A DNA stretch of 64,000 bases. It comes from Aurantibacter_A sp039941195. Lineage in GTDB: Bacteria > Bacteroidota > Bacteroidia > Flavobacteriales > Flavobacteriaceae. Below the pieces are notes generated by a model, which did not search any database, was not told where the DNA came from, and saw only the letters and a program-made list of their open reading frames with translations. Every line of letters starts with the position of its first letter. Within the stretch, counting starts at the first letter, position 1. A program made the position numbers and the translations under genes. The stretch lies in NCBI RefSeq assembly GCF_039941195.1, contig NZ_JBDVFA010000017.1, positions 1 through 64,000 of the forward strand, read 5' to 3'. Positions 51,506 through 60,424 of this stretch are shown here, one piece after another.

Positions 51506-52123
51506 CTACAATACCTCTAGCGCTGGTCTAAATTGTTCAGCATACTTTTTTATTATAGCTTTATCTATAGTAGGTTCTTCTTCAATCCTACCTAAAACTG
51601 TAACACCTGTTTTGTTAGTAATTATACTTTCTGTAGTAGGTTGCTCATTACCACTAAACAAAACGGAAACCTCATAACCTCTTTCTAACAACCAATTTAT
51701 GGTCATTAAAGAATGATTAATACTTCCTAAGTAGTGTCTTGACACAACCACAATCTTATAGTTTGGCATAATTATATCAAGAATTGTTTCTTCTTCATTT
51801 AAAGGCACTAACAAACCACCAGCACCCTCAATCACCAATGGATTTTCTGTTTGAGGCTCAATAATAGCAGAATGTTCAATGCGAATTCCATCAATTTCAG
51901 CTGCAGCATGTGGACTCATAGCTGTAGTTAATTCATAGCTGCTTTTATGAATAAATGATTTGTCATTTGAAATTAAGCTTTGCACTTTATCACTGTCCGT
52001 AGCATCTAAATCACCTGCTTGTACAGGTTTCCAATAATCTGCTTTTAAAGATTCTACAATAATTGCTGATGCTAAAGTTTTACCAACATCCGTTGATATT
52101 CCTGTAATAAAAATTCGTTTCAT
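51506..52123 (-). CDS. bioD: dethiobiotin synthetase
   Basis: ATP-dependent carboxylation and ring closure of diaminopelargonate to dethiobiotin. The P-loop TGISTDVGKTLASAIIVESL starts the protein, and VIEGAGGLLVPLN is the second family signature. The start was set at the ATG at 52123 (MKRIFITG), 2 bases after the DUF2007 stop; a TTG two codons earlier would overlap that stop. About 205 residues. A 109-base gap separates it from bioA. Confidence 0.93.
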   Translation of the reverse strand: MKRIFITGISTDVGKTLASAIIVESLKADYWKPVQAGDLDATDSDKVQSLISNDKSFIHKSSYELTTAMSPHAAAEIDGIRIEHSAIIEPQTENPLVIEGAGGLLVPLNEEETILDIIMPNYKIVVVSRHYLGSINHSLMTINWLLERGYEVSVLFSGNEQPTTESIITNKTGVTVLGRIEEEPTIDKAIIKKYAEQFRPALEVL

Positions 52124-52125
52124 TG

Positions 52126-52506
52126 TCAAGGTTTAGTTATAATATTACACTGAGTACAGCGATATTTTCTTTTTTCAAAAAATGGAAATAATTTATTCAA
52201 AATTCCCTTTCTAGTGTAATAAACTTCTGATTTTTGTGCTTTACAATTTGGACAAACAATTGGTTTTCCATTATCATCAATGGCATAATTTCTTATCTCA
52301 TCATAAATCTCAATTGCTCTAGCTTTATCAATAAACGCAACTTGAACTTTAACCCCTCCTATTGCATCACTAATCAAAGGATCTGAATTAAGCGTATACT
52401 CATCTTTAAGAAATACTGAAATACCTTCAGATTCCAACTTCCCTTTTATTATTTGAACATCTGCAGGGTAAGAAAAAGCACCTAGAGTGTAAAATCCGTC
52501 TCCCAT
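52126..52506 (-). CDS. DUF2007 protein with C-terminal zinc ribbon
   Basis: A 126-residue cytoplasmic protein. The first 75 residues have the DUF2007 (signal-transducing-like, ferredoxin-fold) pattern, YTLGAFSYPADVQIIKGKLE and ISVFLKDEYTL. The C-terminus carries two CxxC pairs, VCPNCKAQ and RCTQCNII, which form a likely zinc ribbon. Placed between bioF and bioD with gaps of 14 and 2 bases. No biotin-related role is known to me; position alone suggests co-expression. Confidence 0.7.
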   Translation of the reverse strand: MGDGFYTLGAFSYPADVQIIKGKLESEGISVFLKDEYTLNSDPLISDAIGGVKVQVAFIDKARAIEIYDEIRNYAIDDNGKPIVCPNCKAQKSEVYYTRKGILNKLFPFFEKRKYRCTQCNIITKP

Positions 52507-52520
52507 AAGTTAAGCTCGAG

Positions 52521-53690
52521 TTATCTAAATTTACTTAAAATACTCAAGCATTCTGTTATTTCTTCCTTAGAATTATAACTATGAACACAAAAACGCAAAC
52601 GTTCTTTACCCATTGCAACAGTTGGGGACAAAATTGGTTTAACATTAAATCCTTTTTCTTGTAAATTTTGAGCAAGAATTTTTACATTTTCATTACCGGA
52701 AATCAATGCACAATGAATTGTAGAATTACTTTGAGTAAATAAACCAGACAAATTCATCTTTTTAATTTCACTTTTAAAAAAGGATATTTTCTCGTGTAAA
52801 TGATTTCTACGTATATCACCGTTAACAGAATTTAAAAATTCTAAAACAGCAATAATATTAGCAATTGCATAAGGTGGCAAGGCAGTTGTATAAATAAAGC
52901 TACGAGCAAAATTCACCAGGTATTCAACTAGGTTATTAGAACCTATAACAGCTGCGCCATGACAACCAAATGCCTTTCCGAAAGTAACAATACGTGCAAA
53001 CACTTGATTTTCTATTCCAAATTTGGAAACAAGCCCATCTCCTTTTTCGCCAAAAACTCCAACAGAATGAGCTTCATCAATGACCAATCGCAACTCATTT
53101 TTCTTGCAAAATTCAGTAAAAGTCTTAAGGTCTGGAGAATCGCCATCCATAGAAAACACCGCTTCTGTTACTACATAAATTTCAGGCTTAACTTGCTCAT
53201 TAAGATTTGTTTTATCTGAAATTTTCAGATACTTTAATTTTAAATCTTCAAGGTTATTGTGTTTAAATTTGAAACTTTTTGCATTACCCAAATTAACACC
53301 ATCTCTAATGCTTGCATGTATGAACTCATCATAAAAAACAATATCACCACGTTGTGGAACACAAGAGAAAAAACCGATGTTCGCATCATAACCAGAATTA
53401 AAAACTAAAGCGGATTCTGAACCGAAAAATTCAACTAAACTCAATTCCAACTTTTCATAAAGCGAATGATTCCCTGTAAGCAACCGCGAACCTGTAGCCC
53501 CATTCTTTGAAAAATTAACATCAAGTAAAAATTGCTGCGAGCTTTGCTCAAAATCTGATTCTCTTGCTAAACCCAAATAATCATTTGAAGCAAAATCAAT
53601 CAAGTTTTTTTCTACCGGAAGCTTACGGAATGATTTCTCGTCTACTCGTCTTTCAAGTTTTAATTGTAATTTTTTAGGTAAATCAAGCAT
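52521..53690 (-). CDS. bioF: 8-amino-7-oxononanoate synthase
   Basis: PLP enzyme that joins pimeloyl thioester and alanine to give KAPA. The 389-residue protein contains DFASNDYLGLAR and GATGSRLLTGNHSLYEKLE near the N-terminus, and the PLP lysine in VTFGKAFGCHGAAVIGS. RLRFCVHSYNSKEEI closes the C-terminus. It is the first gene of the biotin row on the minus strand; the DUF2007 gene follows after 14 bases. Confidence 0.93.
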   Translation of the reverse strand: MLDLPKKLQLKLERRVDEKSFRKLPVEKNLIDFASNDYLGLARESDFEQSSQQFLLDVNFSKNGATGSRLLTGNHSLYEKLELSLVEFFGSESALVFNSGYDANIGFFSCVPQRGDIVFYDEFIHASIRDGVNLGNAKSFKFKHNNLEDLKLKYLKISDKTNLNEQVKPEIYVVTEAVFSMDGDSPDLKTFTEFCKKNELRLVIDEAHSVGVFGEKGDGLVSKFGIENQVFARIVTFGKAFGCHGAAVIGSNNLVEYLVNFARSFIYTTALPPYAIANIIAVLEFLNSVNGDIRRNHLHEKISFFKSEIKKMNLSGLFTQSNSTIHCALISGNENVKILAQNLQEKGFNVKPILSPTVAMGKERLRFCVHSYNSKEEITECLSILSKFR

Positions 53691-53741
53691 AAGTCAAATT
53701 TACCAACTTTATTAAAAATTATAGAAAGTGAGAAAAACAAA

Positions 53742-53771
53742 AAAACCATCTACTGTAGTGCAGATGGTTTT
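53742..53771 (-). terminator. terminator after atpD-atpC
   Basis: AACCATCT and AGATGGTT form the stem with A- and T-runs on either side, so it can work in both directions. It lies 27 bases after the atpC stop. Confidence 0.85.
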
Positions 53772-53797
53772 TTAATATTATTATAATTTATAACAGC

Positions 53798-54076
53798 TTA
53801 ATCAGCTAAAACAATCACTTTATTATCGCTCATTTCAACTGTCCCACTAGAGATAGCAAGTACAATTTCACCTTTTGAGCCTTTAGTAAATTTAGCCTCA
53901 TGTTCTTCTTCAAGGGTTACATTACCCTGAAACGACACGTCACCTTCTTGCAATAGTGAAACTATTGCAGCGTGATTATTCAGCATTTGAAACTCACCTT
54001 CTACTCCTGGAACAGTTACTGACGTAACTTCTCCTGAGAATAAAGTAGCTTCTGGTGAAACAATTTCTAAATACAT
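53798..54076 (-). CDS. atpC: ATP synthase F1 epsilon subunit
   Basis: A 92-residue subunit with only the N-terminal beta-sandwich (MYLEIVSPEATLFSGEVTSV, PGVEGEFQMLNNHAAIVSLL). The C-terminal helical hairpin that inhibits the enzyme in other bacteria is missing, which is usual for Bacteroidetes. It lies 28 bases after atpD. The remaining ATP synthase genes are not in the window. Confidence 0.95.
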   Translation of the reverse strand: MYLEIVSPEATLFSGEVTSVTVPGVEGEFQMLNNHAAIVSLLQEGDVSFQGNVTLEEEHEAKFTKGSKGEIVLAISSGTVEMSDNKVIVLAD

Positions 54077-54104
54077 TCTATATGGTATTAATTGGTAATA
54101 TTAA

Positions 54105-55613
54105 TTAAGCTTCAGCAAGCATTTTCTCACCTGCTTCTACTGCTTCTTCAATAGTTCCTTTAAGGTTAAATGCTGACTCAGGAAGATGATCTAACTCTCC
54201 ATCCATAATCATGTTAAATCCTTTAATAGTTTCTTTAATATCAACTAATACACCTGGTATACCAGTAAACTGTTCTGCAACGTGGAAAGGCTGAGATAAG
54301 AAACGTTGAACACGTCTTGCTCTACCTACTGCCAATTTATCTTCTTCAGACAATTCTTCCATACCAAGAATCGCAATAATATCTTGCAATTCCTTGTAAC
54401 GTTGTAATAACTCTTTTACGCGTTGCGCACAATCGTAATGCTCATCACCTAAAATTTCAGCTGTTAGAATACGAGAAGTTGAATCCAAAGGATCCACTGC
54501 AGGGTATATCCCTAGTTCTGCAATCTTACGAGAAAGTACTGTTGTTGCATCCAGGTGAGCAAAGGTTGTTGCTGGTGCTGGATCCGTTAAATCATCCGCA
54601 GGAACATATACTGCCTGAACAGAAGTAATAGAACCTCTTTTTGTTGATGTAATTCTTTCTTGCATCGCACCCATCTCAGTTGCTAAAGTAGGTTGATATC
54701 CTACCGCTGATGGCATACGACCTAATAATGCAGAAACTTCAGAACCTGCCTGTGTAAAACGGAAAATGTTATCCACAAAGAAAAGTACATCTTTACCTTG
54801 TCCTTCACCTGCTCCATCACGGAAATATTCTGCAATAGTTAAACCTGATAATGCCACACGAGCACGTGCACCAGGTGGTTCATTCATTTGACCAAAAACG
54901 AAAGTTGCCTTTGAATCTTTCATCGCAGACTTATCTACTTTAGAAAGATCCCAACCACCTTCTTCCATTGAGTGCAAGAAATCATCTCCGTATTTAATAA
55001 TACCAGATTCAAGCATCTCACGAAGTAAATCGTTTCCTTCTCTTGTTCTTTCTCCAACTCCTGCAAATACTGAAAGGCCACCGTGACCTTTAGCAATGTT
55101 GTTAATTAATTCTTGAATAAGTACTGTTTTTCCAACACCTGCACCACCGAAAAGTCCAATTTTACCACCTTTTGCATAAGGCTCAATTAAATCGATAACT
55201 TTAATACCGGTAAATAAAACTTCTGTTGTAGTAGTTAAATCTTCGAATTTCGGAGCTTCTCTGTGTATTGGCAGACCAGCTGAACCAGCTTTAGGCAAAT
55301 CACCTAAACCGTCAATAGCATCCCCAATTACATTAAAAAGTCTACCATATACGTCATCGCCAACTGGCATTTGAATAGCGCTACCAGTAGCAATTACTTC
55401 TGTACCACGGCTTAAACCATCGGTAGAGTCCATTGAAATTGAACGAACAGTATTTTCACCAACGTGAGACTGTACTTCAAGGACCAATTTTGAACCATCG
55501 GCATTATTAATTTCCAATGAATCATAGATTTTTGGCAGCTCATCACCTGAACCAAATTCAACATCGATTACCGGGCCGATGATTTGTGCAACTTTACCTG
55601 TAACTTTAGCCAT
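54105..55613 (-). CDS. atpD: ATP synthase F1 beta subunit
   Basis: A 502-residue catalytic subunit. Walker A is GGAGVGKTVLIQEL, GERTREGNDLL follows it, and DVLFFVDNIFRFTQAGSEVS holds Walker B. The C-terminal helical domain is complete. It starts the atpD-atpC pair; an upstream -7 box TATATTTG (55697-55704, minus strand) is present. Confidence 0.98.
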   Translation of the reverse strand: MAKVTGKVAQIIGPVIDVEFGSGDELPKIYDSLEINNADGSKLVLEVQSHVGENTVRSISMDSTDGLSRGTEVIATGSAIQMPVGDDVYGRLFNVIGDAIDGLGDLPKAGSAGLPIHREAPKFEDLTTTTEVLFTGIKVIDLIEPYAKGGKIGLFGGAGVGKTVLIQELINNIAKGHGGLSVFAGVGERTREGNDLLREMLESGIIKYGDDFLHSMEEGGWDLSKVDKSAMKDSKATFVFGQMNEPPGARARVALSGLTIAEYFRDGAGEGQGKDVLFFVDNIFRFTQAGSEVSALLGRMPSAVGYQPTLATEMGAMQERITSTKRGSITSVQAVYVPADDLTDPAPATTFAHLDATTVLSRKIAELGIYPAVDPLDSTSRILTAEILGDEHYDCAQRVKELLQRYKELQDIIAILGMEELSEEDKLAVGRARRVQRFLSQPFHVAEQFTGIPGVLVDIKETIKGFNMIMDGELDHLPESAFNLKGTIEEAVEAGEKMLAEA

Positions 55614-55696
55614 TGTCTACTTATTTTTTATTTAGGATTAAAGGCTTCTGATGCAAGAACTTCTATAAACAAAAGAAGCATCCTTTTTTCAGGCTG

Positions 55697-55726
55697 CAAA
55701 TATAAGATTTCAATCTCATATAAGAA
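55697..55726 (-). promoter_or_regulatory. promoter of atpD-atpC
   Basis: TATATTTG on the minus strand (55697-55704) fits the -7 consensus exactly. Nineteen bases upstream lies TTC (55726-55724) in place of the -33 TTG, one mismatch. Confidence 0.6.
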
Positions 55727-55755
55727 ACTCCATCTTAATTTTTTTACGCATTAAA

Positions 55756-55777
55756 AAAGCCTTCGTCTGAAGGCTTT
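55756..55777 (-). terminator. terminator after the GDSL-like lipoprotein gene
   Basis: AAAGCCTTC-GTCT-GAAGGCTTT stem with A/T-rich flanks, 27 bases downstream of the stop codon. Confidence 0.82.
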
Positions 55778-55803
55778 ATAATATGTATGATTTAAATTTT
55801 ATT

Positions 55804-57429
55804 TTATTGTAAACTAGCTGAATAGTTAGTTGGATAGTCAATAACATTCAATAAAGATTCTGAGCTTTCAAAATTTGACCCATAAGTTGCATCAATTGCC
55901 ATTAAGAATTGATTAGCTAATACTGCATAACCTTTAGCAGTTGGATGAACGCCATCCAAACTAAATGCTCCTCCGGTTACTAAATCTGATGTTAAAATAA
56001 AATCCCCATCAGCATATCCACTACTAGCAATTTCTTGCATTAATGCATTAGCATCAACGAATGCTAAACCAGCTCCATCTGCAGCAGCTTTAATTGTTGC
56101 ATTAAATTCATCAGTCGCAGTTTTAAGTTCAGCTTGTTCTTCAGGAGTCAAAACCCATTTATCTCCTAGTGGCAAGGTTACTCCATTTGCAGAAAACTGA
56201 CCTGCTAAATTTGCAGGCAATCCTTGCCCCATTAATGTTGTTATATTATCGCTATCAATTGTGGCAATAAAAGAACTACTTGGCAAAACCAATAAATCAG
56301 CAGCAGTTGCTTGTCGTGCCTGCCCGTAAGTTTGACCTAATAAACCAGCAACTAAAGGTGAAGCTTGCTCAGGCAATCCTAATGAAACCACAAACGCCTT
56401 AAATTCAGCACTACCCCCTAAAGCACCAGCAATTTGAACAGTTAAATCATCTAGATTTTCATCCAAAATCACTACACCACTAGCTTCGGTTTCGGAGAAT
56501 TCAATAATTCTATCTGTTTCTCCTAATGCTGTAAAAACTTGATTTATAGCTCCAAAAACTGAATTAAGTGTAGGAATCTGAGGTGCAAATTCTGGGTTAG
56601 CTGGATCTAATGGATTAAAAGGTACTGTTGTAAAATGCGGTATAGTTGACACATAAGGTATATTGGCTACAACTCCTTGAGCACCACCTGAAGTTAATCC
56701 ACCAACTAACGCTCCTATTGCGCCATCAAATTGAACCTTGGGTGTAATCGGGTTAGTTCCATCACCACCTGTAGTCGCATATCCTAAAACATCATTATTA
56801 CCCGCCCATAAAGTAAAAAAGGTTGGATTCTGTGCCATTGCCATTTCTAAAACGGATGCATTTGGGGTAGCTCCAGTCATTCGAATAAAATAAGGACTAG
56901 CATCTGGTAAATTACCTGGATTTCCATACCCCTGAAATACCATATGAATGGCTTTTGCTCCTGGAACTCCCATATTATTAAATGGTCCGGTCGGGTTATT
57001 TACAAAAATGTCAGTAGTAGGCGATGCCCCAGGATTTAATTCTATTAAACGCTGTGGTCCAGTTCCGTTAAAAACAAAACGAGTTTCTTGAATTTGACCG
57101 CCACCAGCTAATAATCCGCCAAAATTATCATTCATTAATGGTTGTGTAAAGTCCCCACCACCAACAAGTGCAAATTTATTGGCTAACATATTAGTCAAAG
57201 AATTTTCCTGAGCGGCTTTAAATAAAGCACCATCAGTATAGCCGGCGGTAAGTGAATTACCCACAGCCACATAAGTTGAAAAGTTTGCACTTCCAGCAGT
57301 TAAGGCAGGAGCCTGCACCTCAACATCTTCTGATTGTTCGCCTTCGAAGTCAATTATTACGTCTTCAGGTTCGTTACAGGCATTAAAACCAATAAGAAGA
57401 CCGAGTAAACCTATATATTTTAATTTCAT
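55804..57429 (-). CDS. SGNH/GDSL-type hydrolase lipoprotein
   Basis: About 541 residues from MKLKYIGLLG; the lipobox near GFNAC marks a lipoprotein. The longer frame adds 13 residues before the signal. SGNH blocks are seen as VAVGNSLTAGYTDG (block I, with GNS in place of GDS), LWAGNNDVLGYA (Asn block) and LDGVHPTAKGYAVLAN (Asp-x-x-His). A long insertion separates the blocks. It is probably an esterase or lipase at the cell surface. The TonB-dependent receptor is upstream in the same transcript (42 bases), a frequent flavobacterial pairing. Confidence 0.88.
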   Translation of the reverse strand: MKLKYIGLLGLLIGFNACNEPEDVIIDFEGEQSEDVEVQAPALTAGSANFSTYVAVGNSLTAGYTDGALFKAAQENSLTNMLANKFALVGGGDFTQPLMNDNFGGLLAGGGQIQETRFVFNGTGPQRLIELNPGASPTTDIFVNNPTGPFNNMGVPGAKAIHMVFQGYGNPGNLPDASPYFIRMTGATPNASVLEMAMAQNPTFFTLWAGNNDVLGYATTGGDGTNPITPKVQFDGAIGALVGGLTSGGAQGVVANIPYVSTIPHFTTVPFNPLDPANPEFAPQIPTLNSVFGAINQVFTALGETDRIIEFSETEASGVVILDENLDDLTVQIAGALGGSAEFKAFVVSLGLPEQASPLVAGLLGQTYGQARQATAADLLVLPSSSFIATIDSDNITTLMGQGLPANLAGQFSANGVTLPLGDKWVLTPEEQAELKTATDEFNATIKAAADGAGLAFVDANALMQEIASSGYADGDFILTSDLVTGGAFSLDGVHPTAKGYAVLANQFLMAIDATYGSNFESSESLLNVIDYPTNYSASLQ

Positions 57430-57471
57430 TGTCTTATTTTTTATGTTTTCGAATCTCATGGGTAACACATT

Positions 57472-60222
57472 TTAATTATTAATTATCCATGAGGCATAAT
57501 ACATAGAACCTATAAACCCTGTTCCGAAAGCGGTAAAATATTCTTTACCTCCTAAATTAGTACCACCAATTTTAAATGTTGATTTTATCTTTGGCACATT
57601 AAAGTTAATTTGCGCATCTACTGTATGAAATTCTGGTACTACACCATTTCCAAAAGTAGCCTCCCAATAGTAATCATCACTAAATCTATACGCCACATTA
57701 AATCCTACATTTTTTACAACTTCCGTATTTCCAAAAGAAGCTTTGAACTTGTGCTCTGGGGTATTAAAATTGGTTGTAAAATCGGGATAAGATTCACGAT
57801 CAAAATCTAATTTAGCATAGGTATAACTTCCTGTTAAATCAAAATTACCTAAGACTTTCATTCCTAATTCTATGGACGCTCCATAAGAATTTACATCAGC
57901 TTTAGAATTTGTATACGAACTATAGGCTTGATAATCTCCATTAGCAATCGCCGCCACAGATAAAGCTCCATCACCAACAGTACCATATAAAGGAGAAACC
58001 ACAACCTCTTGAGATATAAAATCTTTAAACTTATTATAGTATGCACTAAAATCTATCGTTAACTTATTTACTTTACCTCTATAACCTATTTCTGAAGAAG
58101 TAACTTGCTCTGGTTTAATTAAACTAGGGTTAGAAATCTGTAAATCGGCAGGATTACCTGTCTCACCTAAAGTTTCTACCGATGATGCAGAATAAGAATT
58201 CTCATAAGCCGCTCTACCTGTTTGAACTACGGTTGCGGGAACACCTAGTTGCTGTCCACTGTCACTTATACTATAAGTTCTAGAATATCGATCGAGGTTG
58301 TCTGGTGCTGCACCAACTAAAATAGCTCGACCAGCATTAAGACCTATAAATAAATCTTGAGTGGTAGGGTTACGAAAACCCGTTTGCACAGATGCTCGTA
58401 TATTGTGATTTCGATTAAGTGTAAACCCAGCAGATATACGTGGAGAAACAAATCCATCGAAAAATTCAGATTTATCATAACGCGCAGATCCTGTTAATTT
58501 TATAGATTTTTCATTTTTTAATGGAATCGATTTTTGAATTTGAGTATAAATTCCATATTCGGAGTAATCAATTGGCCCATCATAATCAGTATAAATATTT
58601 CCAGCAGAATTTAAATTGTATTTACGATAAGACCCACCCACTTGAATATCAGCAATATCAATTAAGTGGCTGAAATTATAATTAGCATCGGCATGATAAT
58701 ATTTAGAAGCATCAAAGAATTTAGAACCTGTTGTTAAGTCAGGATCATTAATACTTTTTTGAAATGCAGCTTCAAATTCAGGAGTACCAGGCTCATAACG
58801 ACCTGTATCTGCTACTTGGCGTGCTTGCGCATGTTTCTGAGCTTCAGTTAAATTAGCGCCAGACAAAGTCAACCCAGCATAGGTTTCAATATATTCACCA
58901 AACCAATCTTCATTAGATTTCCAAGCACCGTTAATATTAATACCAGTAAAAACCATATCATATGATTTACCAGCTTTATCTGCTACTACGTATCCTCTAA
59001 CAAAGAAATTGTCATTACGAATTTCCAACTTATGTTGTTGCTGAAAAAAGTCTTTAATATTATATCTATTGGTGCCTTGATAAATAGTATTACCAGTTCC
59101 TACTTTACCAACATAAGATATTTCAAAGTCTGTTTCCCACGGTCGATAATATAATCCCCAATCCGCCTTAACACTTTCTGCATTATAATCTGTTAAGTCA
59201 CGCTCATTATACCCTGTTCTACTTACGACCACGTCGGGTACAATACCCAAACCTGAGGCAGCTCTAATATTTGTAGACACTTCATCACCATATACATTAA
59301 TACCGTCATAATTTAGGTCTGAACGAGTACCACCTTCTGTAGTTTTGTCCACCTCGCTGGTTGCAGCCCAATCAGTACCTTTTAGGTATCCAAAGTTTAC
59401 TTTACCTGCAAATTTTTCACTAAACTTATATGCAGCTCTAATACCTACATCAGTGTAAGAGTTATTGCCCGCAGCATCTTGAACCGTTACTCCTCTTTTA
59501 ACACTAGCACTTAAGCCTTGGTAATCAAAAGGATTTTTACTACGCATAAATAATATCCCATTAAAGGCATTAGCTCCATACAGAGCAGATGATGCTCCAG
59601 GTAAAATTTCAACGCTTTGAACGTCGGTTTCAACCATACCAACTAAGTTACCTATTGGGAAATTTAAAGCAGGTGTAGAGTTATCCATTCCATCTACCAA
59701 TTGCATAAATCTATTATTTGCAAAAGTGGCGAAACCACGTGTATTTACAGCTTTAAAGGTTAAACTATTTGTATTAACGTCAACTCCTTTTAAATTTTCA
59801 AGACCATCATAAAAATCAGCTGATGCGGTATTTTTTATTTCTCTTACCCCAAACCGTTCAACAGTTACAGGGGATTCAAATATACGTTCTGGAGTTCTAG
59901 AAGCAGATATTACAACCTCATCCAAAAAAGTTTGAGCTTCACTTAACGTAATGGATAAGGTCTGATTCGAGGCTGTAACTTCAGCCGTAGTTTCAGAATA
60001 ACCAATACTTGTAATTTGTAATTGAAAAGGGGGTACTTCATCTGTTTGCAAAGTGAAGTTACCATCGAAATCAGTAGTTGTCCCTATGGCTTTACCGCTA
60101 ATTACAATATTAGCCCCGGGAACAGGTTGTGCGTTATCATCAACAACGGTACCTGAAATTGTAGTTTGCGCTATTGCAAACGTCCCTAACAATAGCAAGG
60201 GAATTAGGAGAACTGTCCTCAT
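57472..60222 (-). CDS. TonB-dependent receptor with carboxypeptidase-like N-domain
   Basis: A 916-residue outer-membrane receptor. The signal peptide ends near AIAQT. A carboxypeptidase-regulatory-like domain follows (TISGTVVDDNAQPVPGANIV, about residues 20-95), then the plug (FLDEVVISASRTPERIFESP) and the barrel. It is coupled to the downstream GDSL-like lipoprotein gene, suggesting uptake of a lipid or ester product released by that enzyme. The ligand is unknown. No SusD-like partner is present, so it is not a standard polysaccharide locus. Confidence 0.9.
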   Translation of the reverse strand: MRTVLLIPLLLLGTFAIAQTTISGTVVDDNAQPVPGANIVISGKAIGTTTDFDGNFTLQTDEVPPFQLQITSIGYSETTAEVTASNQTLSITLSEAQTFLDEVVISASRTPERIFESPVTVERFGVREIKNTASADFYDGLENLKGVDVNTNSLTFKAVNTRGFATFANNRFMQLVDGMDNSTPALNFPIGNLVGMVETDVQSVEILPGASSALYGANAFNGILFMRSKNPFDYQGLSASVKRGVTVQDAAGNNSYTDVGIRAAYKFSEKFAGKVNFGYLKGTDWAATSEVDKTTEGGTRSDLNYDGINVYGDEVSTNIRAASGLGIVPDVVVSRTGYNERDLTDYNAESVKADWGLYYRPWETDFEISYVGKVGTGNTIYQGTNRYNIKDFFQQQHKLEIRNDNFFVRGYVVADKAGKSYDMVFTGININGAWKSNEDWFGEYIETYAGLTLSGANLTEAQKHAQARQVADTGRYEPGTPEFEAAFQKSINDPDLTTGSKFFDASKYYHADANYNFSHLIDIADIQVGGSYRKYNLNSAGNIYTDYDGPIDYSEYGIYTQIQKSIPLKNEKSIKLTGSARYDKSEFFDGFVSPRISAGFTLNRNHNIRASVQTGFRNPTTQDLFIGLNAGRAILVGAAPDNLDRYSRTYSISDSGQQLGVPATVVQTGRAAYENSYSASSVETLGETGNPADLQISNPSLIKPEQVTSSEIGYRGKVNKLTIDFSAYYNKFKDFISQEVVVSPLYGTVGDGALSVAAIANGDYQAYSSYTNSKADVNSYGASIELGMKVLGNFDLTGSYTYAKLDFDRESYPDFTTNFNTPEHKFKASFGNTEVVKNVGFNVAYRFSDDYYWEATFGNGVVPEFHTVDAQINFNVPKIKSTFKIGGTNLGGKEYFTAFGTGFIGSMYYASWIINN

Positions 60223-60370
60223 ATTATGTTTAAGTTATGTTAGTTACTAAGTGTATTGCAAGATACCTAATTTTCGTATTGATAAGTAGTAAAATGAAAA
60301 AAATTATGCATGCATAGTATTTATTTCTCATTTTTTAACATATTAAAAAGCGAATTTGACAATAAAGCAT

Positions 60371-60401
60371 AAAAAAAGACCTTGTTAAATAACAAGGTCT
60401 T
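60371..60401 (-). terminator. terminator after glmS
   Basis: AAGACCTTGTT-AAAT-AACAAGGTCTT, an 11-bp stem with a T-run on the minus strand. Confidence 0.9.
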
Positions 60402-60424
60402 AAAATTATGAGATTTTCAAATAC

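Noticed and set aside
52507..53800. BirA operator (TTGTAAAC-type dyad) for the biotin genes
   Set aside because: No such dyad was found before bioF, bioD, bioA or bioB; the only dyad in the locus has a different sequence and precedes the YqcI/YcgG gene.
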